64,000 bases of DNA, taken from positions 1,860,001-1,924,000 of the forward strand of contig NZ_CAKLPZ010000001.1 in the NCBI RefSeq assembly GCF_923081025.1, given 5' to 3'. Both the position numbers and the translations under genes were made by a program. The stretch is from Neolewinella maritima (GTDB taxonomy: Bacteria > Bacteroidota > Bacteroidia > Chitinophagales > Saprospiraceae). Under the pieces are notes generated by a model. It was not told where the DNA came from. It searched no databases and saw nothing but the letters and a program-made list of their open reading frames with translations. Shown piece after piece: positions 8,155 through 15,063 of this stretch; positions within the stretch are counted from its first letter, which is position 1, and every line of letters starts with the position of its first letter.

Positions 8155-10349
8155 GATTCAGCTTTTTGGGTAGCGTGTGCCAAGCGGGTAAACATCTTTC
8201 TAACTTCGGCCACACCATGTAGACTATAGCGAGCTGCGGTGCGCCCGGAGCCAACCTTCACGCTCACTCCCCAGTCGGGCAGCGCGCGGAAGATGTCCTC
8301 ATCGGTGCTGTCATCTCCAATTCCGAGTACGAAGTCCCACTTGGTCTTGCCGACGAAGTACTGGGTAGCCTTTCCTTTATTTACACCGGCGTTCTTTATT
8401 TCGACGACCTTATGTCCCTCAAGTACCTGAAGGTCCTGATTCTGAATGAGGTAGGTAAGCATATCGCGAAACTCCCGCACCCGCTTATTGCCCAGGTCGC
8501 GGTCTATGTTTCGGTAATGCCAGGCCAGGCTATAGTCCTTCTCTTCGATGAAGGAGCCGGGTGTGCGACTTACCAGGTTCTCGAGTAGTTCGTTGACCTT
8601 TGGCTTCCACCCGTCTACCACATTGGGATTGAGCGACCAGACTCCTCCCTCCTTCATCCACACGCCGTGCTCGGCAGCCATCTGGACGGGCAGGTGACCG
8701 AGCCACTTTTGTAGCGTCGTTTTATCGCGTCCGCTGTTGATGACCACCGTGTTGCGGGAATCTTTGGCGAGTGCGGCTAACACGTCGAGCACTTCATCGT
8801 CGGGGCTTACAGCCTGAGGGTCGGGATCGAAGTCCATCAGCGTTCCATCGTAGTCGATGAATAGGAGCCGCTTATCGGCCTGCTCGTAGCTGTCCGTCAC
8901 GGCATCGAGTGCTTCACCACTGAGGTGCGTCGTGTTATGCATCTTGTTCTTCTGTTGTAGTTTTTGCTGTTCTTTGATGAAGGTAGCCGCCCAGTGCTTT
9001 ACGTCGTACTTGCGTAGACTTTCCTGCATGACTTCCAGTCGCTGTTTTTGCTCGTCTAGCGGCATTTCCAGGGCTTCGACTAACGCCTGCTGGATCTCGC
9101 GACTACTCTGGGGGTTAACGGTGATGGCTCCGTCGTTCAGTTCGTAGACCGCACCGGCCATTTCGCTCAGGATAAGCACGCCGCGCTTAGAATCTTCCTT
9201 GGCCGCAATGTACTCTTTGGCTACCAGGTTCATACCGTCGCGTAGCGGTGTGATGAGGGCAATGTCCGCCTCCCGATACAGGGTGGTGAGTGCGGCGAAG
9301 TTGACCGAACGGTAGTAGTAGTGGATGGGCATCCAGTCGAACGTACTGTACTCGCTGTTCACCTGACTGACCAGGACGTCGACTTCCGCCTTCAGACTCT
9401 GGTACTGGTCCACGCCAGAACGGCTGGGTACGACGATCATGATCAGATTGACCTTGCCGATGTACTCCGGGTTGTAGCGGATGAACTCACCAAAGGCTCG
9501 GATCCGGTGGGGAATCCCCTTGGTGTAATCGAGCCGGTCTACACTCAGTATAATTTTTCTACTGGCGTGCAGTCTACGTATTTCACCGCTGGCCCGATCG
9601 CTCTCGGCATCTACGTCAGGATCCGCATACTTATCGTAATCGATGCCCATGGGGAATACATCTACGTTGACCTGCCGGTCGTCGATGGTCAGGCGGCCAA
9701 ACTCGTGCTCGTAGCCCGTGATCCGGTAGGCGGCGGAGAGAAAGTGACGCATATACCCAAAGGTGTGGAAGCCCACCTGATCGGCCCCCAGAATACCATC
9801 GAGAATCTCCTTCCGCCACGGCAGGATACGGAACACCTCGTAGCTTGGAAACGGGATATGCAGGAAGAAGCCGATACTGATCTTGGGAAACTTGGCCCGG
9901 ATTAGCGCCGGTAGTAGCATGAGCTGGTAGTCATGCACCCACACCATGTCGTCTTCCCTGAGGTGCTCTTCGACGGCCTGAAAGAATTTGAAGTTCACTT
10001 CCTGGTAGGCCGCCCACATCTCGTCGTTGTACACGGTGTACTCGGTAAAGTAGTGGAAGTGGGGCCAGACCGTCTTATTGCTGAAGCCCTCGTAGTACAG
10101 ATCGATCTCGCGCTCGGTGAGAAAGACGGGTACCAGACTGCGCTTAATCAGGTCGTTCTTAATGGCTTCGCGTTCCCACTCATTGGCAATGTCCTGGCCG
10201 GGCCAGCCGATCCAGATCTTGTTGTAGCTATCGTCCAGAGAGTTCAGGCCCGTAGCCAGTCCACCTGCGCTGGGATGATAGTGCAGTTCACCATCACTGC
10301 GATTGACGGTAATGGGAAGTCGGTTTGATATGATAACTAGTCGGGACAT
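8151..10349 (-). CDS. otsAB: Bifunctional trehalose-6-phosphate synthase/phosphatase
   Basis: A 732-aa fusion that should make trehalose from UDP-glucose and glucose-6-phosphate in one polypeptide. The N-terminal GT20 domain (about 1-470) begins [11 protein letters not shown] and holds the HDYQLMLLP signature. The C-terminal HAD phosphatase (about 490-732) holds FIDYDGTL (nucleophile Asp and DxDGT), NSGRD, and the metal-binding GDDSTDED. Order and length fit the Bacteroidota OtsA-OtsB fusions. Trehalose is the usual osmo- and desiccation protectant. A weak TATCTTCC element lies at 10416-10423; the coupled SDR follows. Confidence 0.93.
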   Translation of the reverse strand: MSRLVIISNRLPITVNRSDGELHYHPSAGGLATGLNSLDDSYNKIWIGWPGQDIANEWEREAIKNDLIKRSLVPVFLTEREIDLYYEGFSNKTVWPHFHYFTEYTVYNDEMWAAYQEVNFKFFQAVEEHLREDDMVWVHDYQLMLLPALIRAKFPKISIGFFLHIPFPSYEVFRILPWRKEILDGILGADQVGFHTFGYMRHFLSAAYRITGYEHEFGRLTIDDRQVNVDVFPMGIDYDKYADPDVDAESDRASGEIRRLHASRKIILSVDRLDYTKGIPHRIRAFGEFIRYNPEYIGKVNLIMIVVPSRSGVDQYQSLKAEVDVLVSQVNSEYSTFDWMPIHYYYRSVNFAALTTLYREADIALITPLRDGMNLVAKEYIAAKEDSKRGVLILSEMAGAVYELNDGAITVNPQSSREIQQALVEALEMPLDEQKQRLEVMQESLRKYDVKHWAATFIKEQQKLQQKNKMHNTTHLSGEALDAVTDSYEQADKRLLFIDYDGTLMDFDPDPQAVSPDDEVLDVLAALAKDSRNTVVINSGRDKTTLQKWLGHLPVQMAAEHGVWMKEGGVWSLNPNVVDGWKPKVNELLENLVSRTPGSFIEEKDYSLAWHYRNIDRDLGNKRVREFRDMLTYLIQNQDLQVLEGHKVVEIKNAGVNKGKATQYFVGKTKWDFVLGIGDDSTDEDIFRALPDWGVSVKVGSGRTAARYSLHGVAEVRKMFTRLAHATQKAES

Positions 10350-10424
10350 GCAGTTCAGTGTAGTGTGTCAGGTAGGGCGGGAGTAGGTTGCCCTCATCCA
10401 GTGGGGCGATTGTGGGGAAGATAC

Positions 10425-11288
10425 CTAAAAAATAGCCATTTGTCGGGCATCCGGCAGCACCGCCGACCGGTCCTCCGTCAGCGCAATCTCAGAGGCTTGC
10501 CGGTCGGGTAGCCAACGTTTTACGAGCCGTAAGCGATGTGTATACTGCCGGCAGCCGTAATCGAATATGCCGAAGTGATCCAGGCCATCCAGCCGCACGT
10601 AACCGTGTACGTGGAGTACCTGACTGTGGGGCAGGATCAGGCCCAAATGGCACACCTTCCCCTGCCCCGTATCGAAGAAGGCTAAATCGCCCTCCTGACA
10701 CTGTTCTACGAAATCTACCGAACGGCCCCCGGATAGCATGCCGCCTACGGTATATGGTAGTACTATACCTAGCATGCGGTACAGTAACTGTATCAGTCCC
10801 GGGCCGTCGATGCCAGTAGGGGTACGTCCACCGACCAGTTGCGGTGCATACAGCCAGCGGCGTGCCAGCCGGATCAACAGATCACCACTTGCATCTACGG
10901 CCTCCGCACGTAGTACCTGACCGGAATAGACGAAACGCTGCTGTAGGTGTAGCGACTGCAATCCATCGTATTCCGGCAAGCGGGCCCCGAAGGTAACGGG
11001 CAGGCCATAGGAACTACACAGCATAGCCTGGAACAACTCGAGCGCGAAAGCCGGCGCGTCGCACTGTTGTTGCCAGATCTGCTCCGGTACGGTCTGCAAC
11101 TGATCGAGGCGTACGTAGCCTTCCAGTCCGTCCTCAGCGCGCTGTACCGTGGCGTGGTGATCCTGCTGCATAAGCAACCGGACCGGTTCGCCGAGTAGCA
11201 ACTGACTACGCAGGGGCGCGTCATCGCGGGGCTGCGAGCGGATGGCCGCTGCCGTGTACTTACCGATCGCAAGACTACTAGGGGGCAT
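10425..11288 (-). CDS. NlpC/P60 (C40)-like protein with catalytic Cys replaced by Gly
   Basis: Architecture of YkfC-like gamma-D-glutamyl-diamino acid peptidases: N-terminal SH3-like region (about 10-120), then a C40 domain. The usual D-C-S-G that supplies the nucleophile reads IDGPGLIQ, with Gly162 (codon GGC at 10803-10805) where Cys is expected. The likely histidines remain (CHLGLIL and LHVHG). The reading frame is otherwise intact, so this looks like a pseudoenzyme, or a peptidase inactivated by a single T-to-G change. Start at 11288 is chosen since a TATCTTG -7 element ends 5 nt before it; the GTG at 11303 lies upstream of that element. No N-terminal signal is evident. Confidence 0.8.
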   Translation of the reverse strand: MPPSSLAIGKYTAAAIRSQPRDDAPLRSQLLLGEPVRLLMQQDHHATVQRAEDGLEGYVRLDQLQTVPEQIWQQQCDAPAFALELFQAMLCSSYGLPVTFGARLPEYDGLQSLHLQQRFVYSGQVLRAEAVDASGDLLIRLARRWLYAPQLVGGRTPTGIDGPGLIQLLYRMLGIVLPYTVGGMLSGGRSVDFVEQCQEGDLAFFDTGQGKVCHLGLILPHSQVLHVHGYVRLDGLDHFGIFDYGCRQYTHRLRLVKRWLPDRQASEIALTEDRSAVLPDARQMAIF

Positions 11289-11293
11289 GGCGG

Positions 11294-11300
11294 CAAGATA
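11294..11300 (-). promoter_or_regulatory. -7-like TATCTTG immediately upstream of start
   Basis: TATCTTG, one T short of consensus, followed by CCGCC and the ATG at 11288. Predicts a transcript with almost no leader. Confidence 0.45.
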
Positions 11301-11337
11301 CACGTACTACCGACGGTACCGGAGGGGGAAGTTGTAC

Positions 11338-11345
11338 TACCTTTA
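11338..11345 (+). promoter_or_regulatory. -7 element TACCTTTA, 4 nt before ATG
   Basis: TACCTTTA-GGTC-ATG. The spacing places the transcription start at or within a nucleotide of the ATG of the PorP/SprF gene. Confidence 0.55.
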
Positions 11346-11349
11346 GGTC

Positions 11350-12417
11350 ATGTATCGTTTTGTCCTAGCCGCTGTGCTGACGTCCTGCCTGCTACCGTCC
11401 GTTTCGCTGCGGGCGCAGGACGCGTACTTCGCGCAGTTCTTCAGTTCTCCTTCTACGCTGAACCCGGCACTCACCGGGCTCTTCCCCGGCCGGTACCGGG
11501 TAGCGATCAATCACCGCAGCCAGTGGGGGCAGGTGCTCCAGACACCCTATAGTACCTCTGCCTTCGCGGCCGATTTTCACTATGCCCTTAAGCCTAAACA
11601 ACGGGGCAGCGATGCCTTCGGTGGGGGCATCTATTTCCTCAACGATCGCATGCCGGAAGTAGGATTCGCCAGCAATCAGGCCATGCTCTCGGCTGCCTTC
11701 CATAAAACCCTGGACGCGCGTGGAGAAAAGGTGCTGAGCATCGGCGGACAGGCAGGCGTAGTCCAGCGCAGCCTAGGCTACGGCGACCTAAGCTTTGAGG
11801 ATGAGTTTGACGGTCTGACGACCTTCGTGCCCCGGTCGACCCGCGAGATTCTTCCGGAGAACAGCGTAGCATTCGGGGACTACCAACTTGGTCTTAACTA
11901 CAGCCGCTCCCCTACGCGTCGGGAGATCGGTTATCTGGTGGGGCTAGCCGTGCACCACCTCACTACACCGGAGCAAAGCTTCTATGCCGCGCTCACCGCC
12001 GAGGAAGATGTACAGGTCACCAACACGCTCTACCGTCGGTATAGTACCTACCTCAATTTTCGTATTCCTACCAATCAGAATACCGAGTGGTCTCCCCGTC
12101 TGTACTATACACAGCAGGGCCCACACGCCATGCTACTGCTGGGTTCTACGGTCCGGCTACTGACCAGTGACGCAGCTAGCAGCGCCGTGCACCTGGGGGG
12201 GTGGGCGCGTGCGGTCAAAAATCAGGATGGTTTTGGCCCGGAAAGTCTTACGGGGCTTATAGGCTTCGAGGTCAGTGCATTTGTCTTCGGGCTGAGCTAC
12301 GATGTGAGCCTAAGTCCGGCGGAACGCAGCCGGCAGTTCCGTGGGGGATTAGAATTCAGTGTTACCTACACCGGTCAGAGTGAGGAGGATGAGGCCGTCC
12401 CCTGCCCCAAGTTTTAA
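11350..12417 (+). CDS. PorP/SprF-family type IX secretion outer-membrane protein
   Basis: 355 aa with a signal peptide (1-22, ending LRAQ) followed by the family's characteristic start: DAYFAQFFSSPSTLNPALTGLF...YRVAINHRSQW, with later beta-strands of an outer-membrane barrel. Members are typically partners of T9SS-exported gliding/adhesion proteins and are often paired with a very large repeat protein; none is adjacent here, so this is an orphan copy. The predicted leaderless promoter at 11338-11345 fixes the start. Its role in secreting this window's two T9SS cargos is possible but not shown. Confidence 0.88.
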   Translation: MYRFVLAAVLTSCLLPSVSLRAQDAYFAQFFSSPSTLNPALTGLFPGRYRVAINHRSQWGQVLQTPYSTSAFAADFHYALKPKQRGSDAFGGGIYFLNDRMPEVGFASNQAMLSAAFHKTLDARGEKVLSIGGQAGVVQRSLGYGDLSFEDEFDGLTTFVPRSTREILPENSVAFGDYQLGLNYSRSPTRREIGYLVGLAVHHLTTPEQSFYAALTAEEDVQVTNTLYRRYSTYLNFRIPTNQNTEWSPRLYYTQQGPHAMLLLGSTVRLLTSDAASSAVHLGGWARAVKNQDGFGPESLTGLIGFEVSAFVFGLSYDVSLSPAERSRQFRGGLEFSVTYTGQSEEDEAVPCPKF

Positions 12418-12439
12418 TCTAGGCAGATACTAAAGGCGT

Positions 12440-12458
12440 TACCTATGTATTTAATAGG
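12440..12458 (+). promoter_or_regulatory. Small inverted repeat with TACCTATG upstream of thioredoxin gene
   Basis: ACCTAT-GTATTTA-ATAGGT forms a 6-bp stem beginning in a -7-like TACCTATG. It sits between the PorP/SprF stop and the thioredoxin start and may be a promoter with a regulator site. Confidence 0.25.
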
Positions 12459-12475
12459 TAGTCAACCTCCACCTG

Positions 12476-12979
12476 ATGAAAGTTTTGCTATCCCTACTGT
12501 TCCTGTTTTCCCTACCGCTCTCGGCGCAAGTCGAGTGGCTGAGCTGGGAGGAAGCCATGACCCGTCATGCTAGTGATCCCAAACCCGTCCTGGTCGACGT
12601 CTATACCGACTGGTGCGGCTGGTGTAAGCAGATGGATAAGAAAGTCTTTGCGGACAAGAAAATAGCCAGCTTTATCAGCGAACACTTCTACGCTGTAAAG
12701 CTCGATGCGGAACAGACCGAAGACATTATTTACGACGGACACACCTTCAGCTACGACCCTACCGCCGGGCGGCGCGGGGTCCACGCCCTGGCCGTGGCAC
12801 TACTTGACGGTCGCATGAGCTACCCAAGTGTAGTGTATCTGGACGAAAACCGCAACCGGATCACCATCAGCCCTGGTTTTAAACCCGCCGAGCGGTACAT
12901 CCATGAGCTGCGCTACGTGCAGGAAAAGCACTGGGAATCGATGAGCTATCAGGACTATATGGACCAACTGAGTAAGTAG
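12476..12979 (+). CDS. Exported thioredoxin-fold protein (CGWC)
   Basis: 167 aa with a signal peptide (1-17, ending LSAQ), so periplasmic or secreted. The thioredoxin fold has the redox motif CGWC (Cys47-Cys50) in VDVYTDWCGWCKQMDK, as in the DUF255/thioredoxin_7 group, followed by the cis-proline region SYPSVVYLDENRNRI. Likely a thiol-disulfide reductant for exported proteins; the partner is unknown. It follows the PorP/SprF gene by 58 nt, a spacing that could hold its own promoter. Confidence 0.88.
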   Translation: MKVLLSLLFLFSLPLSAQVEWLSWEEAMTRHASDPKPVLVDVYTDWCGWCKQMDKKVFADKKIASFISEHFYAVKLDAEQTEDIIYDGHTFSYDPTAGRRGVHALAVALLDGRMSYPSVVYLDENRNRITISPGFKPAERYIHELRYVQEKHWESMSYQDYMDQLSK

Positions 12980-13260
12980 CGAGTTGGAATGTAGCATAAA
13001 GTCTGCCCACCTGCGCTAAATGTGTGTTTGAACGGCTCAACGCGATAAAATTCCCCTAGAATTTGTTAACAAAATTATAAAATTGAGCGATTGTTCCCTC
13101 GGTTGTTGTCTCTTACACCACAGAAGGGGGCCAGTTTCGGGTGATTAACTGCATTTTGGGACACCTTAGCGATTATCAGGCATAAATGGTTCGAAAATCT
13201 ACCCGTTAAGAAACTTCTCATACCCCACACCTGTGGGGTGTACCCCACGCTTCACTGCAC

Positions 13261-13268
13261 TACATTTG
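13261..13268 (+). promoter_or_regulatory. -7 element TACATTTG of putative small RNA 1
   Basis: Exact TAnnTTTG in a gene-free stretch, about 170 nt upstream of a strong terminator on the same strand. Confidence 0.5.
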
Positions 13269-13273
13269 TATTA

Positions 13274-13470
13274 TCGACGGCAAGGAAATGTTCTTGGTCG
13301 ATGTTTGTGTCTCTCATTTATAAACCTTTTTTTCGGGAGTGCGGATTTTTATCTCACGCCTCTTTCGAAGTGTTTGTTTTGGACGCTGTTCGTCCCAGTT
13401 AACTAGTTTCTCAGACAATAGACTTAAAGACTTACCTAGACCCACACGGTGCAACGTGTGGGTCTTTTTT
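13274..13470 (+). ncRNA. Putative small RNA 1
   Basis: Defined by the TACATTTG element at 13261-13268 and the terminator ending at 13470, giving a transcript of roughly 200 nt with no good reading frame. It contains TGTCTCTCATTTATAAACC, which resembles TCTCTCTCATAAACC early in the second unit. I do not recognise an Rfam family. Confidence 0.35.
13437..13470 (+). terminator. Intrinsic terminator 1
   Basis: Nine-bp perfect stem GACCCACAC/GTGTGGGTC, loop of eight, followed by six T residues. Confidence 0.85.
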
Positions 13471-13519
13471 GTGTCTGGTCCCCACGTTCGTGGGGTGTGT
13501 GCCGCCTGACGCGGTGCGT

Positions 13520-13527
13520 TACCTTTG
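13520..13527 (+). promoter_or_regulatory. -7 element TACCTTTG of putative small RNA 2
   Basis: Exact consensus downstream of terminator 1 and about 170 nt upstream of terminator 2, with no gene between. Confidence 0.5.
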
Positions 13528-13668
13528 TAGCACGGCGCGAGTATATACGCTGACCGTCAGTATTGTCTCTCTCTCATAAACCTACTCCCCCACCCCGCAT
13601 GCCGAAGCGCTACCTCCGTTCAGTCGGCTGCACCCATCCTACGGACCGGACCACCCGGTCGCAACAAA

Positions 13669-13688
13669 TTATTACGGTAGTTAGAAAG
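13669..13688 (+). repeat. Direct repeat copy A (20 nt)
   Basis: TTATTACGGTAGTTAGAAAG; identical at 19 of 20 positions to copy B at 13929-13948. Copy A ends 11 nt before the stem of terminator 2. Confidence 0.8.
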
Positions 13689-13699
13689 TGTAATATTTC

Positions 13700-13728
13700 G
13701 GCCTCCACCACTGTGTGGGGGCCTTTTT
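13700..13728 (+). terminator. Intrinsic terminator 2
   Basis: Stem GGCCTCCAC/GTGGGGGCC (one G-U pair) followed by TTTTT. Confidence 0.8.
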
Positions 13729-13928
13729 ATTTATCGTTCGGCACCCCACGTAAATGGGGTCGGCTGCTACCCTACGCTACGTTTTCCCTACAGATGCGCA
13801 GCACATCAAAGAAATTTATTCCACTATTCCACGCTATATGCCCCCCTTTTGGTTGCGGTGATCGACCGCTTTATACGGCGATCCACTGAAGATAGTTTTT
13901 TAACGGCGATAGGCGCCGTAACGTTTTG

Positions 13929-13948
13929 TTATTATGGTAGTTAGAAAG
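13929..13948 (+). repeat. Direct repeat copy B (20 nt)
   Basis: TTATTATGGTAGTTAGAAAG, one base different from copy A at 13669-13688 and lying 9 nt before terminator 3. Same position relative to a terminator as copy A. Confidence 0.8.
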
Positions 13949-13957
13949 CTTTATTTG

Positions 13958-13986
13958 GACCCACACTTCACGGTGTGGGTCTTTTT
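13958..13986 (+). terminator. Intrinsic terminator 3
   Basis: Same nine-bp stem GACCCACAC/GTGTGGGTC as terminator 1 with a different loop, then TTTTT. It ends a third possible small RNA whose promoter I could not place. Confidence 0.85.
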
Positions 13987-14030
13987 ATGGACTGAGAACC
14001 CAGTGACCCGGTTTTCGCGTTTGTAGGGCT

Positions 14031-15032
14031 ATGTATACGCAGCTCACTTCTTCCCTCCACCTCCTGCTGGTCCTTTCTCTCAGCTTGTCACTCTGCCGCT
14101 GTGCGGACGGACCACCCGCAACTACCAGCGCGGCGGTTGCCACGGCGCCGACCGTCAATGGTCAACCCATAGCTACCGATACCGTCGCCTCTGACCAGAT
14201 CGAGTACACGCTGGAACAGAATCCGGGAATAGCCACTGCAGAACCATCCGTGAAGGAAGCACAGATCGAAGTAGCCCGCGCGAAACCCGCTACCCCGAAG
14301 CCCGTTGCACCTCCCGCCCCGACTAACACCGCACCCGCACCCGCGCCCGCGCCCCCTGCTGCACCCGCGGTCCCGGCCGCCCGACCGGCCAGTAATGCAC
14401 CGAACCATAGCGCCTGGAACGACCTGCTGCAGCAACACGTTGCGGCTAGCGGACGGGTAGACTACCAGGGGTTCCAGCAGGATGAGCCCAAGCTGGACGA
14501 CTACCTTGGTACGCTGGCTCGAGAGACACCCGGGCCAAACTGGAGCCGCCAGGAAGCGCTAGCTTACTGGATCAATGCCTATAATGCCTACACGATAAAG
14601 CTGATCCTGGACAATGACATCCCGGCCAGCATCCGTGATATCGAAAAACCCTGGGACCAGCGCTGGATCAAACTGGCGGGAAAAACCTACAGCCTGAACC
14701 AGATCGAACACGATATCGTGCGCCCTACCTTTAAGGAGCCCCGTATCCACTTTGCGCTGGTATGTGCGGCGAAAAGTTGTCCGCCCCTGCCGAACCAGGC
14801 CTTCACGGCTGAAAACTTGGAGCAGCTACTGGAGCGCCGCACCCGTGCATTCATCCGTGACGAAGAGCGCAATGTGACGCAGGAGGCTGTGGTGCGCGTC
14901 TCCCCACTGTTCGACTGGTACGCGGAGGACTTTGGGAACGTCAAAGACTATTTAAATAAGTACCTGGCGACGGAGATCCCCGCAAGTAAGGAGATCACCT
15001 TTCTGGACTACGATTGGAGCCTGAACAACTAG
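14031..15032 (+). CDS. DUF547-domain exported protein
   Basis: 333 aa. A hydrophobic N-terminus (about 8-24, ending LCRCA) indicates export, possibly as a lipoprotein. Residues about 28-125 are low-complexity and rich in Ala, Pro and Thr (a disordered linker), followed by a DUF547 domain (about 125-330) with hallmark pieces LAYWINAYNAYTIKLIL, the basic PWDQRWIKLAGK, HFALVCAAKSCPPL and FDWYAEDFG. DUF547 proteins have no settled function; a protease-like (transglutaminase-like) role has been proposed. The linker suggests the domain stands off the membrane. It follows terminator 3 by 44 nt. Confidence 0.85.
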   Translation: MYTQLTSSLHLLLVLSLSLSLCRCADGPPATTSAAVATAPTVNGQPIATDTVASDQIEYTLEQNPGIATAEPSVKEAQIEVARAKPATPKPVAPPAPTNTAPAPAPAPPAAPAVPAARPASNAPNHSAWNDLLQQHVAASGRVDYQGFQQDEPKLDDYLGTLARETPGPNWSRQEALAYWINAYNAYTIKLILDNDIPASIRDIEKPWDQRWIKLAGKTYSLNQIEHDIVRPTFKEPRIHFALVCAAKSCPPLPNQAFTAENLEQLLERRTRAFIRDEERNVTQEAVVRVSPLFDWYAEDFGNVKDYLNKYLATEIPASKEITFLDYDWSLNN

Positions 15033-15052
15033 TGCATCGGGCCGGGGGTATT

Positions 15053-15059
15053 TACCTTG
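15053..15059 (+). promoter_or_regulatory. -7-like TACCTTG, 4 nt before ATG
   Basis: TACCTTG-CGCC-ATG. One T short of consensus but the same short spacing to the start codon as elsewhere in the window. Confidence 0.4.
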
Positions 15060-15063
15060 CGCC

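Larger units (their letters stand above)
13533..13728 (+). ncRNA. Putative small RNA 2
   Basis: From the TACCTTTG element to terminator 2, again about 195 nt, nearly the same size as unit 1. Near its 3' end is one copy of the 20-nt repeat (13669-13688). A short frame beginning ATG at 13599 runs into the terminator and is not credible as a gene. Confidence 0.35.
12980..14030. other. Non-coding kilobase with terminators, promoters and repeats
   Basis: No open reading frame here looks like a gene: the longest rightward frame (13563-13889) runs through a terminator hairpin and has low-complexity composition. The stretch is AT-richer than its flanks. It holds three intrinsic terminators, two exact TAnnTTTG elements, a 20-nt direct repeat, several extra CCCCAC/GTGGGG hairpins (13218-13234, 13481-13497, 13743-13761) and a perfect 12-nt palindrome TTTGTTAACAAA at 13062-13073. 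Best read as two or three small RNA genes. Confidence 0.6.

Noticed and set aside
13186-13205. GGTTCGAAAATC resembles a tRNA T-arm loop
   Set aside because: No flanking T-stem pairs, no acceptor stem or anticodon arm within 80 nt; not a tRNA.
13563-13889. 108-codon rightward frame in the non-coding region
   Set aside because: It reads through terminator 2 and shows no domain, signal or conserved composition.
13669-13948. CRISPR-like repeat pair
   Set aside because: Only two copies 240 nt apart with long unrelated sequence between, no cas genes; better explained by duplicated small RNAs.
12980-14030. Possible replication origin in the AT-richer intergenic kilobase
   Set aside because: No DnaA-box cluster (TTATCCACA-like) seen and no dnaA or other origin-linked genes nearby.
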